From Nematostella vectensis (Eukaryota > Cnidaria > Anthozoa > Actiniaria > Edwardsiidae), in NCBI RefSeq assembly GCF_932526225.1, contig NC_064042.1:11171040-11235039 (forward strand): a stretch of DNA of 64,000 bases. The letters run 5' to 3'. The notes under the pieces are model-generated. The model saw nothing but the letters and a program-made list of their open reading frames with translations, was not told where the DNA came from and searched no databases. Shown here piece after piece: positions 30,754 to 41,874 of this stretch; positions within the stretch are counted from its first letter, which is position 1, and each line of letters begins with the position of its first letter. Made by a program: the position numbers and the translations under genes.

Positions 30754-32369
30754 CTGTGCACAACAATAATATCAGCAAACTTTTCATCTTAAGTGCGGTT
30801 TTACGCGTGTAATTAAGGCTTTTTTTAAAAAAATGCACAAAACTCATAAAAATATAGCCAATAAAAATTACTTTATAACGTTTTTAAAACTAAGTTCGAT
30901 CGTTGTATTATCCATGAGCAGTACTCAATGAAAGTGCATGCAAATAGAGTGGTTTTCAAAATCCCGTGCAACAAAATGTAATTGTTAAAGTGTGAAAGTC
31001 AAGCCAGAACAAAAGAAAACAAAGACTACTTAAGCAATAAAATATATAATTTATAAAATAACTAAGAAATAATCACAATCAAGAGATGCGAAGAATTCTT
31101 ATCAAAATATAATTATCCTTAAATAGTGAGACTCGTGTCCTGAGTGTTGAGTTTGTCATGTTTGAAAAAGAGCGTCGAGAAGCAGCCGATTTCAGAAACT
31201 TTTAGAAACCTAAAAGACCAGATTAAACGCCAGCAGTCACTCCATCCTCGAAAGAAATGTCAAAGAGTGCGTGCTCAGAGCTTTCAAGGCTTGAAATGAA
31301 AAGCAAGTGAACTGAAGCGACTTTACTTTGACAACTTTCATTTGACAAACATCGTGGTCGCATCGCTATGAAAACTTTGTAGTGCTTTGTCTTATTCTCC
31401 GTCCGACACTTCAGGTAAAATTTTCTGGATCCCTCTTTCAAAAATTGTAAAGCAATTCTTGATATCTGAAAAAGTGAATAGTTATGATTTATCGGCAACT
31501 TGCAACAACTTGCACGCGTGTGTTTTGAATAAGTAAACTGTTTATGTAAACATTTGTGTTTTTTTGTCTAATAATACATATTTAACTTTGTTTTTGAGAG
31601 AAATGCTTGTTAAGAAATATATTTCGAATCATTTTTCCTACCTTCTAAAAGGGGGAATCATCCATTTTATTGAGTATTTCGCGTGTTTTTATTTTCGTAT
31701 CGTAAGCTTAACACCATCGATCCTCTCAGCCGCATCATAACGCACATTGATTTGGATCTTTCGTCTTCTATTCTCCGTTTAAAAAGTCCAAACTAAAATC
31801 AGGCAAATAGTCGCTTGCAAGCATTGCCTGTTTAAATTCAAAAGAAAAACAGTTTTGTGCGAAAAAAAAGTACATAAAAGTCGGCCAAGTGAGTGTTTGT
31901 GTTGGGTTACTTAAAACCATGTCTATACTGTTTTTTTTACAGACACGCTCATTTGAAGCTCTCGACCAATCAGCGCGCGAGATACACTGGCGTTATTTTA
32001 TAAAGTGTATTTGTACTAAATAAACTAAACAGTATTTCACGGGTTCTGGAAACCACTCTAAAGATGAAACAAACGACTTGATTCATTTGCATGTATTTTG
32101 CATTGAATACGGCTCGTGGATATAACGACGTTTTACTCGTTAGCGGTTCATTTGCAAGAAAACAGTTTACCAACGATATTTGATTGAACGTTTCTCAGTT
32201 ACTTTGTTTGAATTATTCGATGGAAATGGCTTAATTCTCTGAATGACTCGGTATTGTGCGGAGAGCGTAAAATAGCGGCATGATTGGCCTACTTTAATAA
32301 GGATTTTTAAAAAGCGACTTGAAAAACCGCAGGTTTTCAAAACAATATTGGCTGACATGAGACACTGAC
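30754..32369. other. Intron 20 of paralog B, nothing recognised
   Basis: AT-rich, no tandem array, no clear transposon termini and no supported exon. A minus-strand open frame at 31223-31498 has no recognisable domain. Confidence 0.5.
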
Positions 32370-32493
32370 CTGGTCCACAGGCTTTCGAGCATGCGCTCCA
32401 GGGACCAGTCTTCCACTGAACACCGCTGTTACTGACACTCGTCTGTCCCGCAATAAGGTATTTCCACGTGACCTGGCTTTCACCACTTACACT
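32370..32493 (-). pseudogene. Paralog B exon 20: start of TSP1 repeat 2
   Basis: Encodes SVSGESQVTWKYLIAGQ and VQWKTGPWSACSKACGPG. It is one codon shorter than in A (124 against 127 nt), an in-frame difference. Confidence 0.82.
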
Positions 32494-32829
32494 CTGAAAC
32501 AATCGGGAAGTAAATAATAGTCATTTCCTTATCAATCGATGGCTGCTCTTTTTAATAAGGCCGGTAAACCTGCGATAATAAGTCCTGAGCTTTAATTTTT
32601 TTCAATGGCGGTCAGAATTATTGTAGTAAACACGAATTCCTGAAGTCTTTGTAGAGTTGCTCCACTTACAAATTAACATACTCCGCTTACGTTCTTTTAA
32701 AGCGAATGCTAAAAAAAACGAATTTCAAAATATTTCTGTATGGGTATGGCGATTATACGGGGCACCTATGTGTAACCTTGCGGTGGTACCTGATACCTTT
32801 GGCAGACGTATGGGTTTCCTGTGGCACTT

Positions 32830-33875
32830 GTATGTGATGCACGTGGTAACTTACAAGAGCCCTAGTTGAGCGTTTGTCGGTCCAGGGATACTGGTGTGAT
32901 AATGGTATCTTATCGTGTGGGATACCTGTGGTGTATCTATGGGATGCCTGTGGTGCATCGATAGGATATCTTTGGTACTTACCACCATGAAAAGCCCTAG
33001 TTGAGCGTTTGTCGGTCCAGGGATACTGGTGTGATAATGGTATCTTATCGTGTGGGATACCTGTGGTGTATCTATGGGATGCCTGTGGTGCATCGATAGG
33101 ATATCTTTGGTACTTACCACCATGAAAAGCCCTAGTTGAGCGTTTGTCGGTCCAGGGATACTAATGGTATCTTATCGTGTGGGATACCTGTGGTGTACCT
33201 ATGGGATGCCTGTGGTGCATCGATATGATACCTGTGGTACTTACCACCATGAATAGCCCTAGTTGAGCGTTTGTCGGTTCAGTAATATCTACGGTATATT
33301 ATCGTGTGGGGTGCCTGTGGTGTATCTATAAAATCCCTGTGGTACTTACCACCATGAAAATCTTTAGTTGAGCGTTTGTCGGTCCAGGAAAATATATGAT
33401 ATCTTATAATGTGGGATACCTGTGGTGTATCTATGGGATGCCTGTGGTGCATCGATAGGATACCTTTGGTACTTACCACCATGAAAAGCCCTAGTTGAGC
33501 GTTTGTCGGTCCAGGGATACTAATGGTATCTTATCGTGTGGGATACCTGTGGTGTACTTATGGGATGCCTGTGGTGTATCTATGGGATGCCTGTGGTGCA
33601 TCGGTATGATACCTGTGGTACTAACCACCATGAATAGCCCTAGTTGAGCGCTTGTCGGTCCAGAAATTAATGGTATCTTATCGTGGGGATACCTGTGGTA
33701 CTTACCACCATGAATAGTCCTAGTTGAGCGTTTGTCGGTCCAGGAAAATATATGATATCCTATCATGTGGGATACCTGTGGTGTATCTATGGGATGTCTG
33801 TGGTGCATCAATATGAGACCTGTGGTACTTACCACCATGAATAGTCCTAGTTGAGCGTTTGTCAGCCCAGGAAGA
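32830..33875. repeat. About 127-bp array carrying the end of exon 19 and its splice donor (paralog B)
   Basis: Eight donor-bearing segments (TTCATGGTG|GTAAGTACC type, minus strand) near 32984, 33114, 33241, 33346, 33474, 33622, 33705 and 33833, the last being the genuine donor. Units are shortened in two places (about 105 and 83 bp spacing). Unit subtypes, such as those with AAAATATATGATATC or with ATACTAATGGTATC, are shared with the array in paralog A. Confidence 0.92.
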
Positions 33876-34330
33876 TCTATGGTATCTTGATACCGGTTAT
33901 CCTCGTGTCTGTAGATGACCTTCGTACCAGCCGATTGGACGGTCTTACTCCAAGTAGGAAGTTTAATGAGGTAGCTACCAGCGGAGTTTTTGATTCCTGA
34001 AAATTAGTATTTCAGCTCGATCGTTAATGTTACTTTTAGATGACAATGTAAGATGCGTTGCGCGTGACAATCATATGTATTTCTCTGATTTTACAAGGAG
34101 TTTAATGTACATAAAATAAATCAACTATACCTGTATTTTCGATGCCCAAATAGAAAAAAAAATATGTCAGAGGCGTTTTAAACATTAATAACAGAGCAGA
34201 AATCTCGCTAGCCGCGCTCTTTTCTCGACAAGGTGCTTGCCTAAGACATTTTCGTCGACGTTGCTCTTTTCTACGTGGACATTTGTGGCTCCAGAGGGTA
34301 GATCAAACATGTGGCAACCGGGATAGGGCC
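33833..34330 (-). pseudogene. Paralog B exons 18-19: spacer domain
   Basis: Exon 18 (34330-34241) encodes [20 protein letters not shown]. Its donor reads TTAG|GCAAGC, a GC rather than GT donor. Exon 19 (33996-33833) encodes GIKNSAGSYLIKLPTW and ends [18 protein letters not shown]. Lengths equal those of A (90 and 164 nt). Confidence 0.8.
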
Positions 34331-34644
34331 CTGGGAACGAGACCGACATTCATTATAACGTCGAACAGTGCACTAGAGAGTTCTTTTTCAAGTTTTTAGA
34401 CAAGAAGTTTTTCATTTGGATATTTTTATAGGTATTCTCATTCATATTGCTCATGTTTTTGTTAATGTTGCTTAGCCCTATTCTTGATGACGTTTATATT
34501 CATATTCGCGCTCGTGTTCAATTCATTATTACTTTAGCGCGCGCGCGATGTGACTTTTTTTAGTGCCCTCGAGAAGTTCCATTGAAAAACAAATGGACCC
34601 CAAAATACCCTAATTTTAACCCTAATCACGTGTGCTGCACTTAC

Positions 34645-34777
34645 CCCAACTTGTACACGATTGTGTGTATGAGCCAGTGACGACCGAACACGTGTAACTA
34701 TCTCCATTACTATCTCCATGCCACAGCGGTCAACGTGCTGCCCGGACCCAAGGACGCCATCACATCCCTCCGACAGG
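34645..34777 (-). pseudogene. Paralog B exon 17: damaged Cys-rich exon
   Basis: 133 nt against 124 in A. Four extra bases after CCTGTCGG and five extra in the middle, where ATGGAGATAGT is duplicated and replaces the codons for GVCN. With the standard acceptor, the shifted stretch meets TGA after five codons. An alternative acceptor at CGGAG|GG would avoid the first shift but not the second. Confidence 0.8.
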
Positions 34778-34913
34778 CTATGACAAAAAAAGGAGAGACT
34801 TAGTGACTGTTAAAAGAACATAATGTAATCATGGCAATAACCAAATAATACAGCATGACCAAACGGCACTTTCTATGTGGCTCAAGTCTAGTTATCGCGC
34901 ATAACCGACACAC

Positions 34914-35958
34914 CTTGCATACTCCCTGGATGCACACGTCTTTATTGTCTCTTTCCGAGTTGCACCGAGTTCCGTCTTTCACTTGTCCTTCTTCATAAAG
35001 CGCGTTACCATATCTACAAAGGAGCCGGCACTTTTTACCTAAAGACAGGGAAATGACGGCTGGTTTAGCATTTTTGTTTGTAAAAATATTTTTTTTGGAT
35101 TTGATAAAGCTATACTAAATCACACCGTTCCTTATTGCTGGGTTTTTTAGTTAAGTGGTATCTTTTAAATTAAAAAGTCTCTACAGCCGACCTTTTATCA
35201 ATCTTTAAATGATGCAACAGATCAAATAAAAATGAGATTTTATTTCTTCATTAAAATGTAACTATTTCCGGCTGAGGCTAATAGTTCGCAACTGAAATTT
35301 ATAATTTTTATTTGATTGCTTTTGCGAACTAAATCCACTTGAATTACTGGGAAATCCATGCCATCCAACCATAAAAGCAATTTCATTTTATTTCTTAAAC
35401 ATGGAATAATATATGCATAATATCATTTTCCATATTAAGACATAGAAGACACAACACATTTATCTCGTGTCCTCGTGCCGCCACAGAAACAAAGCCCTGC
35501 TACGAAACAATTAGAACTGTTAATCCCGTCACCGTTAATTTTCGCGCTATCAATTTTTCACACGTTCCGCACTGTTAGTTTTCGCCCCGCATATTTAATG
35601 TAACTCGCTATTGTTCCTCTTACCGCCTTAGCTAAAACTATCAGTCTATTATTATGTAAATTTCAATGTTAATAGTATATATACGATGGTAGGAATATTC
35701 TCATTAAATCCCCTGATGAGTGGGCAACCACGAAACAGGCCTGTAGGGAAACCTATGTAGTTTGTATTTTTCTCAAACCAACACTATTTATCCGTATTTA
35801 TGTACTTACTGCTATCAAAGTACGGGACGTATCCAGAATTTTTGGCCTTGCATTGTTGTTCTCTGAATGTCTCGCTTCCACTTGGACACTGCACAGAATT
35901 ACAAACTCTGCAATGTCCTCTGCTGGACCCAACACAGTCTGCACCGCCACGCGCAGGC
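34914..35958 (-). pseudogene. Paralog B exons 15-16
   Basis: Exon 15 (35958-35810) encodes [19 protein letters not shown] and CKAKNSGYVPYFDS. Exon 16 (35038-34914) encodes KKCRLLCRYGNALYEEGQV and DNKDVCIQGVCK. Same lengths as in A. The intron between them (35039-35809) shows nothing else recognisable. Confidence 0.8.
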
Positions 35959-36084
35959 CTAAGGTAAATCAAAATATAAGTGATTTATTATATACAGGGC
36001 ATCGTCAAACAATTCATTTTGCGACTACATAATATCGAGCCGTGCGCATTACTATTATGTGTAAAGTCCGTGTTTTCCACTTAC

Positions 36085-36782
36085 TTGGGATTAGTACAAG
36101 TTCGCGTTTTCCACTGCACGCCACCGCCACATGTGTAGGAACACGTAGAGTAGTCCGCTGGCCAGTCGGACCAGCCGCCATTGATAGGCCCTGATAATCC
36201 ATCATCAACACATTCGCCCGCAATGCACCACTGGGTAAAATATAGGGGTATGATATCAGTGGAAATGAGCCTGCCTTACAGTAAACCGATCGGCAACATT
36301 TGGAATCGGCAAAAATCTCGTGGGTTATTAGACGGTGTTCGTCAAGATAAAAAAAAGCTTGACAAAAAGACAATAAGAAAAGAAAAAGGTCTAGTATCAT
36401 AATATAATCCCTATTTTTCTATTGAAAAGTTACTCACTTTTCGGAGCCCGCAGTACGTTCCGTCTAGGGGCGGAGCTACATTTGATGGACATGTTGCGCC
36501 ATTTTCAGTGCAGAATAGAGAACCACAATCACTCTGAAATAACGTTCAGAATGCATGTAGACAACGGCGGACAATAGAATGGTTTGGTATAGTAATGCAT
36601 TTTTACAAATTATATATCCATAACTTACTAGTTTTGGCTCGCACTGTCTGTAGGTACTACCATACTGCATCTGGCATTGCTTGTTCCGGTCGTAGATATG
36701 TCCAGGAAGTTTATCGTGCCAGGAAGAAGGGTAATGGACGATATTTCCAGGCGTGTCATTGAGCTCGGTACATTTGTTCGGG
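36085..36782 (-). pseudogene. Paralog B exons 12-14: Cys-rich region and TSP1 repeat 1
   Basis: Exons 36782-36629, 36533-36438 and 36230-36085 match A in length and almost in sequence. After the donor of exon 14 the intron repeats about 20 nt of the exon end (36084-36065) and then diverges, a partial second copy of the 34-bp unit that is expanded to about 45 copies in A. Confidence 0.82.
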
Positions 36783-37293
36783 CTGAGGAGAAAATATAGA
36801 ATAAAATCTGATAAGATTCCAAACAATAACGTCCTTGGCTCAGCACAAAAAAAAATATCCTCCTGCTATCCATTCAGACCCAGGGGATAAATATTATAAC
36901 GGGAACTCTCTTTCACTTGGGTCCATGGGGATTCTCCTTACGTTTTATGTATCGTGTATGTGTACTTGGGTGTGGTGACAATATGAAAAGGCCTATCAGA
37001 TGCAAAACAAACTAAAAAAATAATAAAGAAATTCACACACAAACAAAACACCTAAAACAAACATTTCTAGGATTTTTTTTTATTCTATTCCATTTTTACC
37101 CGTCATAGAGTTTGGGAGTTCGCATATACCTATGTTGGGTTTCCTGTGGTTAAGGGCTCTGTTTCCTCAGGTACCCTCAATTTGCAAACACTTTTAAATG
37201 TCCCGCCAATCAAGCTCTGTGAATTGTACCTCCATTTAGCAAGCTCTCCACGAGGGTGTCCGTTATTTGGAGGTTTCACTGTATTCTACTTAC

Positions 37294-37866
37294 GATAGAA
37301 TTGCTTGGATCTGCTCACGACTGCATGGAGAAAATTTGAACGCATCCAGGCCACCCGCAGTTGCCGTTGACATGACGAACTTTCCGTTAGGACAATCGAG
37401 ACGTGATGATGCACCGTCATGGCCAACGCCCAGGCTGGAACAAGGACAATAGATTATAAAAACACAACTGAAAGGTTTTATTAGAAATGGTTAAAAGGCT
37501 GAAGCAAGGGAAATACAAATATGGGTGAGAAGACTAATGTGAACACCACTTAGATGCCAAGGGTTTTTTAAAACAAAGTTGAAAATGATACTGATATTAG
37601 TGGTGATGATCATGATATTTCCAAGTTACAAATACGCATGTAAAACTCCCCGTGTTCAAGAATAAAGACGGTCGAAATAATGATGATACGCCTGATATAG
37701 TGACGATGATGATGATGATATGATAATGATTATTATGCCAATGGTCGCGGGGTAAGAACTCACGCATGTGCAACCTCGTGTGCAATAATAACGGCGGTCT
37801 GTAGCCCTATATCTCCTGATACTGTTTTACCGAGTCCGCTGCATATCGACCCCGCCCCGGCAAGTC
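37294..37866 (-). pseudogene. Paralog B exons 10-11: zinc site and Met-turn
   Basis: Exon 10 (37866-37764) ends HEVAHA and exon 11 (37434-37294) starts LGVGHDGASSRLDC, giving HEVAHALGVGHD with the classic reprolysin Gly where A has Asn. The Met-turn region is KFVMSTA. The intron (37435-37763) has GAT-rich simple sequence in place of A's 16-bp array. Confidence 0.83.
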
Positions 37867-38242
37867 CTACAAATAAACCAAAAAGATCTGTCTATTACTT
37901 CACGAAGTTATTACATGAATCGGGAGGGCTTGAAAACGTCAAATACTTCATGGGATGCGTCGTTTAACCTCTTCCCTCTCTACATTGTCTCCAAAATATC
38001 TAAACTGGTACCCTCCCCCTCCCCCTTTTCGGTAACTTTTTAGTTTCAGTTTAATCTTTGTCTATCGAGATATTTATCGACATATTTAACCAGTAAGCTG
38101 TCACTAGGGGTGGTCAGAGGGTACCAGGGGGTTTATTGCGTCCCCAGTGGTTCTTTTACGTCCCTTCGGTTCAGGTTAGTGTAGTGCAGCTTGAAGAGAC
38201 GTGACCTCCGGTTTAGTGTCCTTATCCAAAGTCCTTATACAT

Positions 38243-38728
38243 GCCCCCAGTGCCCCACTCCCTGCTACGGCCCTGTTGTAAATATTTATATCACGACTGG
38301 AAACACGGGAGAATACCTTCAACTCACTTGTGACACAAATTCGAATCAAGGCAGGAACCCGGAAAAATCCCCAGTTTGAGCCAGGATTCGAACCTGGGCC
38401 AGAGCAGTGAGAGGCCAACGCGCTAACACACTAGGCCACCCGTGCTGTATAAGCACCTGTACACAGAGGTTTATTGGGCAGTTTATCGTTGATATTGGTA
38501 ATGATTAAAACCAGGAAATCACGTGATTGCACAGAGTCGTAGCAGGCCACGTAAGATTGGGGGGTGGGGGGGTGGGCACAATACAGAAACATTAAGGAAA
38601 TATTGAGGGGGAGGGCAACCACACCCCTACTGGTCATTTCTTTATAATTTTTGAAAATATTGGGGGGAGGGAATGCCCCCAGTGCCCCACTCCCTGCTAC
38701 GGCCCTGTTGTAAATATTTATATCACGA
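38243..38728. repeat. Partial direct duplication of about 55 bp
   Basis: The segment CCCCCAGTGCCCCACTCCCT followed by GCTACGGCCCTG and TTGTAAATATTTATATCACG occurs at about 38243-38299 and again at 38673-38728. The first copy is joined to a tRNA-derived SINE; the second continues into unrelated sequence. It lies in intron 9 of paralog B, around a fragment of the CGTAGCAGG-class MITE (38526-38705). Confidence 0.7.
38275..38446 (-). mobile_element. tRNA-derived SINE
   Basis: On the minus strand a tRNA-like head with an A-box-like TGGCCTAGTGTGTTAGCGCG (38438-38419) and a perfect B box GGTTCGAATCC (38394-38384), followed by about 100 nt of unrelated body. The tRNA part folds imperfectly and has no clear acceptor stem or CCA-region, so a SINE is more likely than a working tRNA gene. 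Confidence 0.65.
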
Positions 38729-38850
38729 CTTATGACTAACCATTACATCACAACTTGGGGGAATGTTTATAAAGAATATTTTCATGCTTTTCTTATGCAA
38801 CTTTTAACTCTAGAATAAATCTAGCGTGCATGCGGTCATCGGATACTCAC

Positions 38851-38864
38851 CTCCACTAATACTC
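38851..38864 (-). pseudogene. Paralog B exon 9: 14-nt microexon
   Basis: ATTTTCAG acceptor, 14 nt (GAGTATTAGTGGAG), GTGAGT donor. It restores the frame between exon 8 (phase 2) and exon 10 (phase 1), reading LISSISGGLAGAG. Sequence differs from the A microexon, but length, phase and the Gly codon are kept. Confidence 0.83.
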
Positions 38865-39039
38865 CTGAAAATATAAAAAAATAAAATGTTAAAAAAATTG
38901 ACCATTGAGGGCTAAACATGAAACCGATTTACCTAAACGGTTGGTAAAAAAATATAAGAAATTAAAAAAATATAGCAATCCCAGTCCCTTGCAGTTGATA
39001 CGTAGGATTGTCGATTGACTTCTCTTGTCTTTTACTTAC

Positions 39040-40759
39040 GAAATCAGCACGATTACGTCGGGATGGGCGGCGTTACTATCATCTGTGGGTAAGTTGGTTG
39101 ACGCCCATTTCCCTAACGCAGACAGTCTTTCCCCGGACGTCGCTGAACTACCGTATCCAAACTACAGGAAATAATGTCATTATTACATCGCGAATTTTCC
39201 TCCTCTATACTGCCAGTGCCGTTTAATTTCATCCCCTCCCTATCCCTGACAGGACCTTACCCCTCCGATGTTAAGTGTAATCCCGACCACCACTAAGTGG
39301 ATCTTGATATCTCCCGCGCTGCCTCCCAGAAAAACTTGACGCGTCTAGAAGTAAAAAGCAAAACATAAGTAACAATGATCTAAAATGCTGTAAGGCTAAT
39401 AAGCGATCCCCTTTCCCCCTCCTGCGATATTACTCTGTTGCGCAAGTTGAAAGACGTAAGAGTGTTGAATTTCTTTGCCACGCGTGTTGTTTAGTGACGT
39501 TGGTGCTATTCACCATCGCAACTTTCTCGCATTCACATTGACTCACTTAACAAAATTGTCAAGGTGGCCACGGTAGCGCGCGTCTTATCAGATATCATCT
39601 TTCTCCATGCTTAATTGGCTTAGGCCTAGACCAGGGTCGCATTATCGAGCCGCTCTAGAAAAGTTCGACAGATAATGCGACGTTAGCACGCCGTTTATTG
39701 CGCACGAAATTGAATTAATGAGGAGGTCGCACCAATTTTCTGGAGCGGGTGGGCTAGTCGGATAATGCGACTTTGGTACGGCGAGGGATTAAACGGTGCT
39801 CCAAGGTCGCACCAGTCATCACGAATACATTATGCAGATTAGTTTATAATCAATGCAAATCGTTTTGGTTAAACAAAAATAAAAAGGAGCTACCCGTGCA
39901 GAGTACTATTAACTACCCCCGTTCTTCGCGCATGCGCCCAATTGACAATAACTCCCCTGAGACCCTGTATGTAGCCTGAAAGCCCGTATGTAGTCCCGCC
40001 TCGCATTTTCAGGCAATAGTGAAAATGGCGGAGTTCCGGGAATCATTACTTGAGTCGGGTACAGATGTGTACCTTTTGTTTCGGGGACACGAAATGAGAG
40101 TGCATTTCATGCGAAATGCCGTTTTGTAATTAGAAAAAAATTACAGGAGGAGTCGTCGCCTTTTCTTTATCCAATATTGCGGCATGTTATCAATTCATTC
40201 TCCTCTTCCTATTAGACCATATTGCTCTGACCAAAAAGGCTTTTCTAGTCATTTCTAGTCTTCGTGCTCTGTCCTCCATTGTAGCGTCATAAGACAAAGC
40301 AGCATGTATTTTGTGCCTAATGACTATATTGTTACACTTCATACCCATGGGAGTTAACAAACAAAAAGTTCGACGTTTATTGTAGAGCCGCTCTATGATC
40401 GAACCTTTACCGAACCAGAACGGTGCGACTCTGGCACACCGTTTAATCTAGGCCTTAGTTCACAAAACTGTCGAGTGACCACGGTAGCGCGCGTCGTATC
40501 AGATGACACGTTTCTCTCGTTCTCATTGGCTCACTTAACAAAACTGTTAAGGTGGCGACGGTAGCGTGCAAACAACAAAAGGCAGCAGAACAATGAATAA
40601 GCTCCGCCTACTCACAACAAGCCAGCATTAGCAAGTTGTTCGCCGTCTCGTTTCCATATTTGCTTGTGATGAAATTGTCTGCAATCATGTTTGTCTCCAG
40701 GTATTTCTCGCCACTCCTCTTAGACAAGGGGTTTGTTGATTGCCTCGCCACGGGTGAAA
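39040..40759 (-). pseudogene. Paralog B exons 6-8: N-terminal half of the catalytic domain
   Basis: Exons 40759-40616, 39344-39261 and 39161-39040. Exon 6 encodes [18 protein letters not shown]; its RLRR convertase site is lost (PVARQ) but LSKR remains. It is 144 nt against 146 in A because the sequence before the donor reads GCTTGTT|GTGAGT instead of GCACACGTG|GTGAGC. Exons 7 and 8 keep the lengths of A. Confidence 0.8.
39620..40455. mobile_element. Possible inverted-repeat element in intron 6 of paralog B
   Basis: Ends with AGGCCTAGA and TCTAGGCCT, and both arms carry GAGCCGCTCTA and a GCGAC(T/C)CTGG-like motif. Similar sequence (CACGGTAGCGCGCGT then TATCAGAT) lies just outside both ends. 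Could be a degraded foldback or MITE; the boundaries are uncertain. Confidence 0.35.
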
Positions 40760-41052
40760 CTGTGGAAAATATGAGACGAAAGATGAAAAGTTATCGATAA
40801 ATATTCTGGTGACTGTACCACTGTCTATTAAATGCCCATGTGATTTGAGAGGCGTAACGGAGGTGGCCACAAATTATGTAAATGGTACTTTTAAACTGAC
40901 TCAGTTGGCGGCTTATTGATTGTACCACCGTTTATTAAGCTTACGACACACTAGGCAATTCCGTAAGCTCTTACGAACGAAGCTCGATCTGTCTGGTTTG
41001 TCTTCCCCTGGTCCTTCTGAAACCAGGTCTGCCTGCTGCTGCACCGGTGAAT

Positions 41053-41345
41053 TTGTCCGATATCTAGACGTGTGATTTGTCCGATATCTAGACGTGTGAT
41101 TTGTTCGATATCTAGACGTGTGATTTGTCAATATCTAGACGTGTGATTTGTCAATATCTAGACGTGTGATTTGTCCGATATCTAGACGTGTAATTTGTCA
41201 ATATCTAGACGTGTGATTTGTCAATATCTAGACGTGTGATTTGTCCGATATCTAGACGTGTGATTTGTCCGATATCTAGACGTGTGATTTGTCCGATATC
41301 TAGAAGTGTGATTTGTCCGATATCTAGACGTGTGATTCGTTCGAT
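41053..41345. repeat. 24-bp minisatellite in intron 5 of paralog B
   Basis: Twelve copies of CCGATATCTAGACGTGTGAT plus TTGT, some 23 bp long with CAATATC in place of CCGATATC. The arginine/threonine-rich open frame on the minus strand is a product of the repeat. Confidence 0.94.
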
Positions 41346-41874
41346 ACTGGCGATCAAATTCGCCCAATTGCCGGCGATTGAATTTGCTCATACGAGCGTA
41401 CAAAATCGCCTTGTGTGTCTGTCGTAGGCTTAATACAAATACGATGCTACGCGCGCTTTCACTGGTTAATTGGCGGATCGTGTCTCCGCACGGCAAGCTC
41501 AGAAACGTAACTCAACATTTTGCGATAAACACTTTCTCAAAACACTGTATGATACATATCATATACCTCGTCTGCTTAGGCCGTACGAGACCTTTTAGAT
41601 CCTTTGCCCTTGGGATGGAAAATTTCTGTAATAAAAGGCGCTCGGTCAATAAGTGGTATATACTCAATCTGTCCTTTAAAAAGTATATCCCATATGGACG
41701 TAAAAGTAAAATTTTGTTTTGAGACAAGCCTCTGTTATTCCTTGTATAGGAGCATTACAGAGTATAAATGAAGATAATCCAGGTATCAATGCACATAATT
41801 GATTCACCTAAAACCATACACGTCTTTTCCTTCCCTATCTTTCAAATTAGCCAATTTCTAAACTCCCTTATCAC

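Noticed and set aside
38374-38446. Functional tRNA gene
   Set aside because: B box is perfect but the acceptor and anticodon stems pair poorly and a SINE-like body follows.
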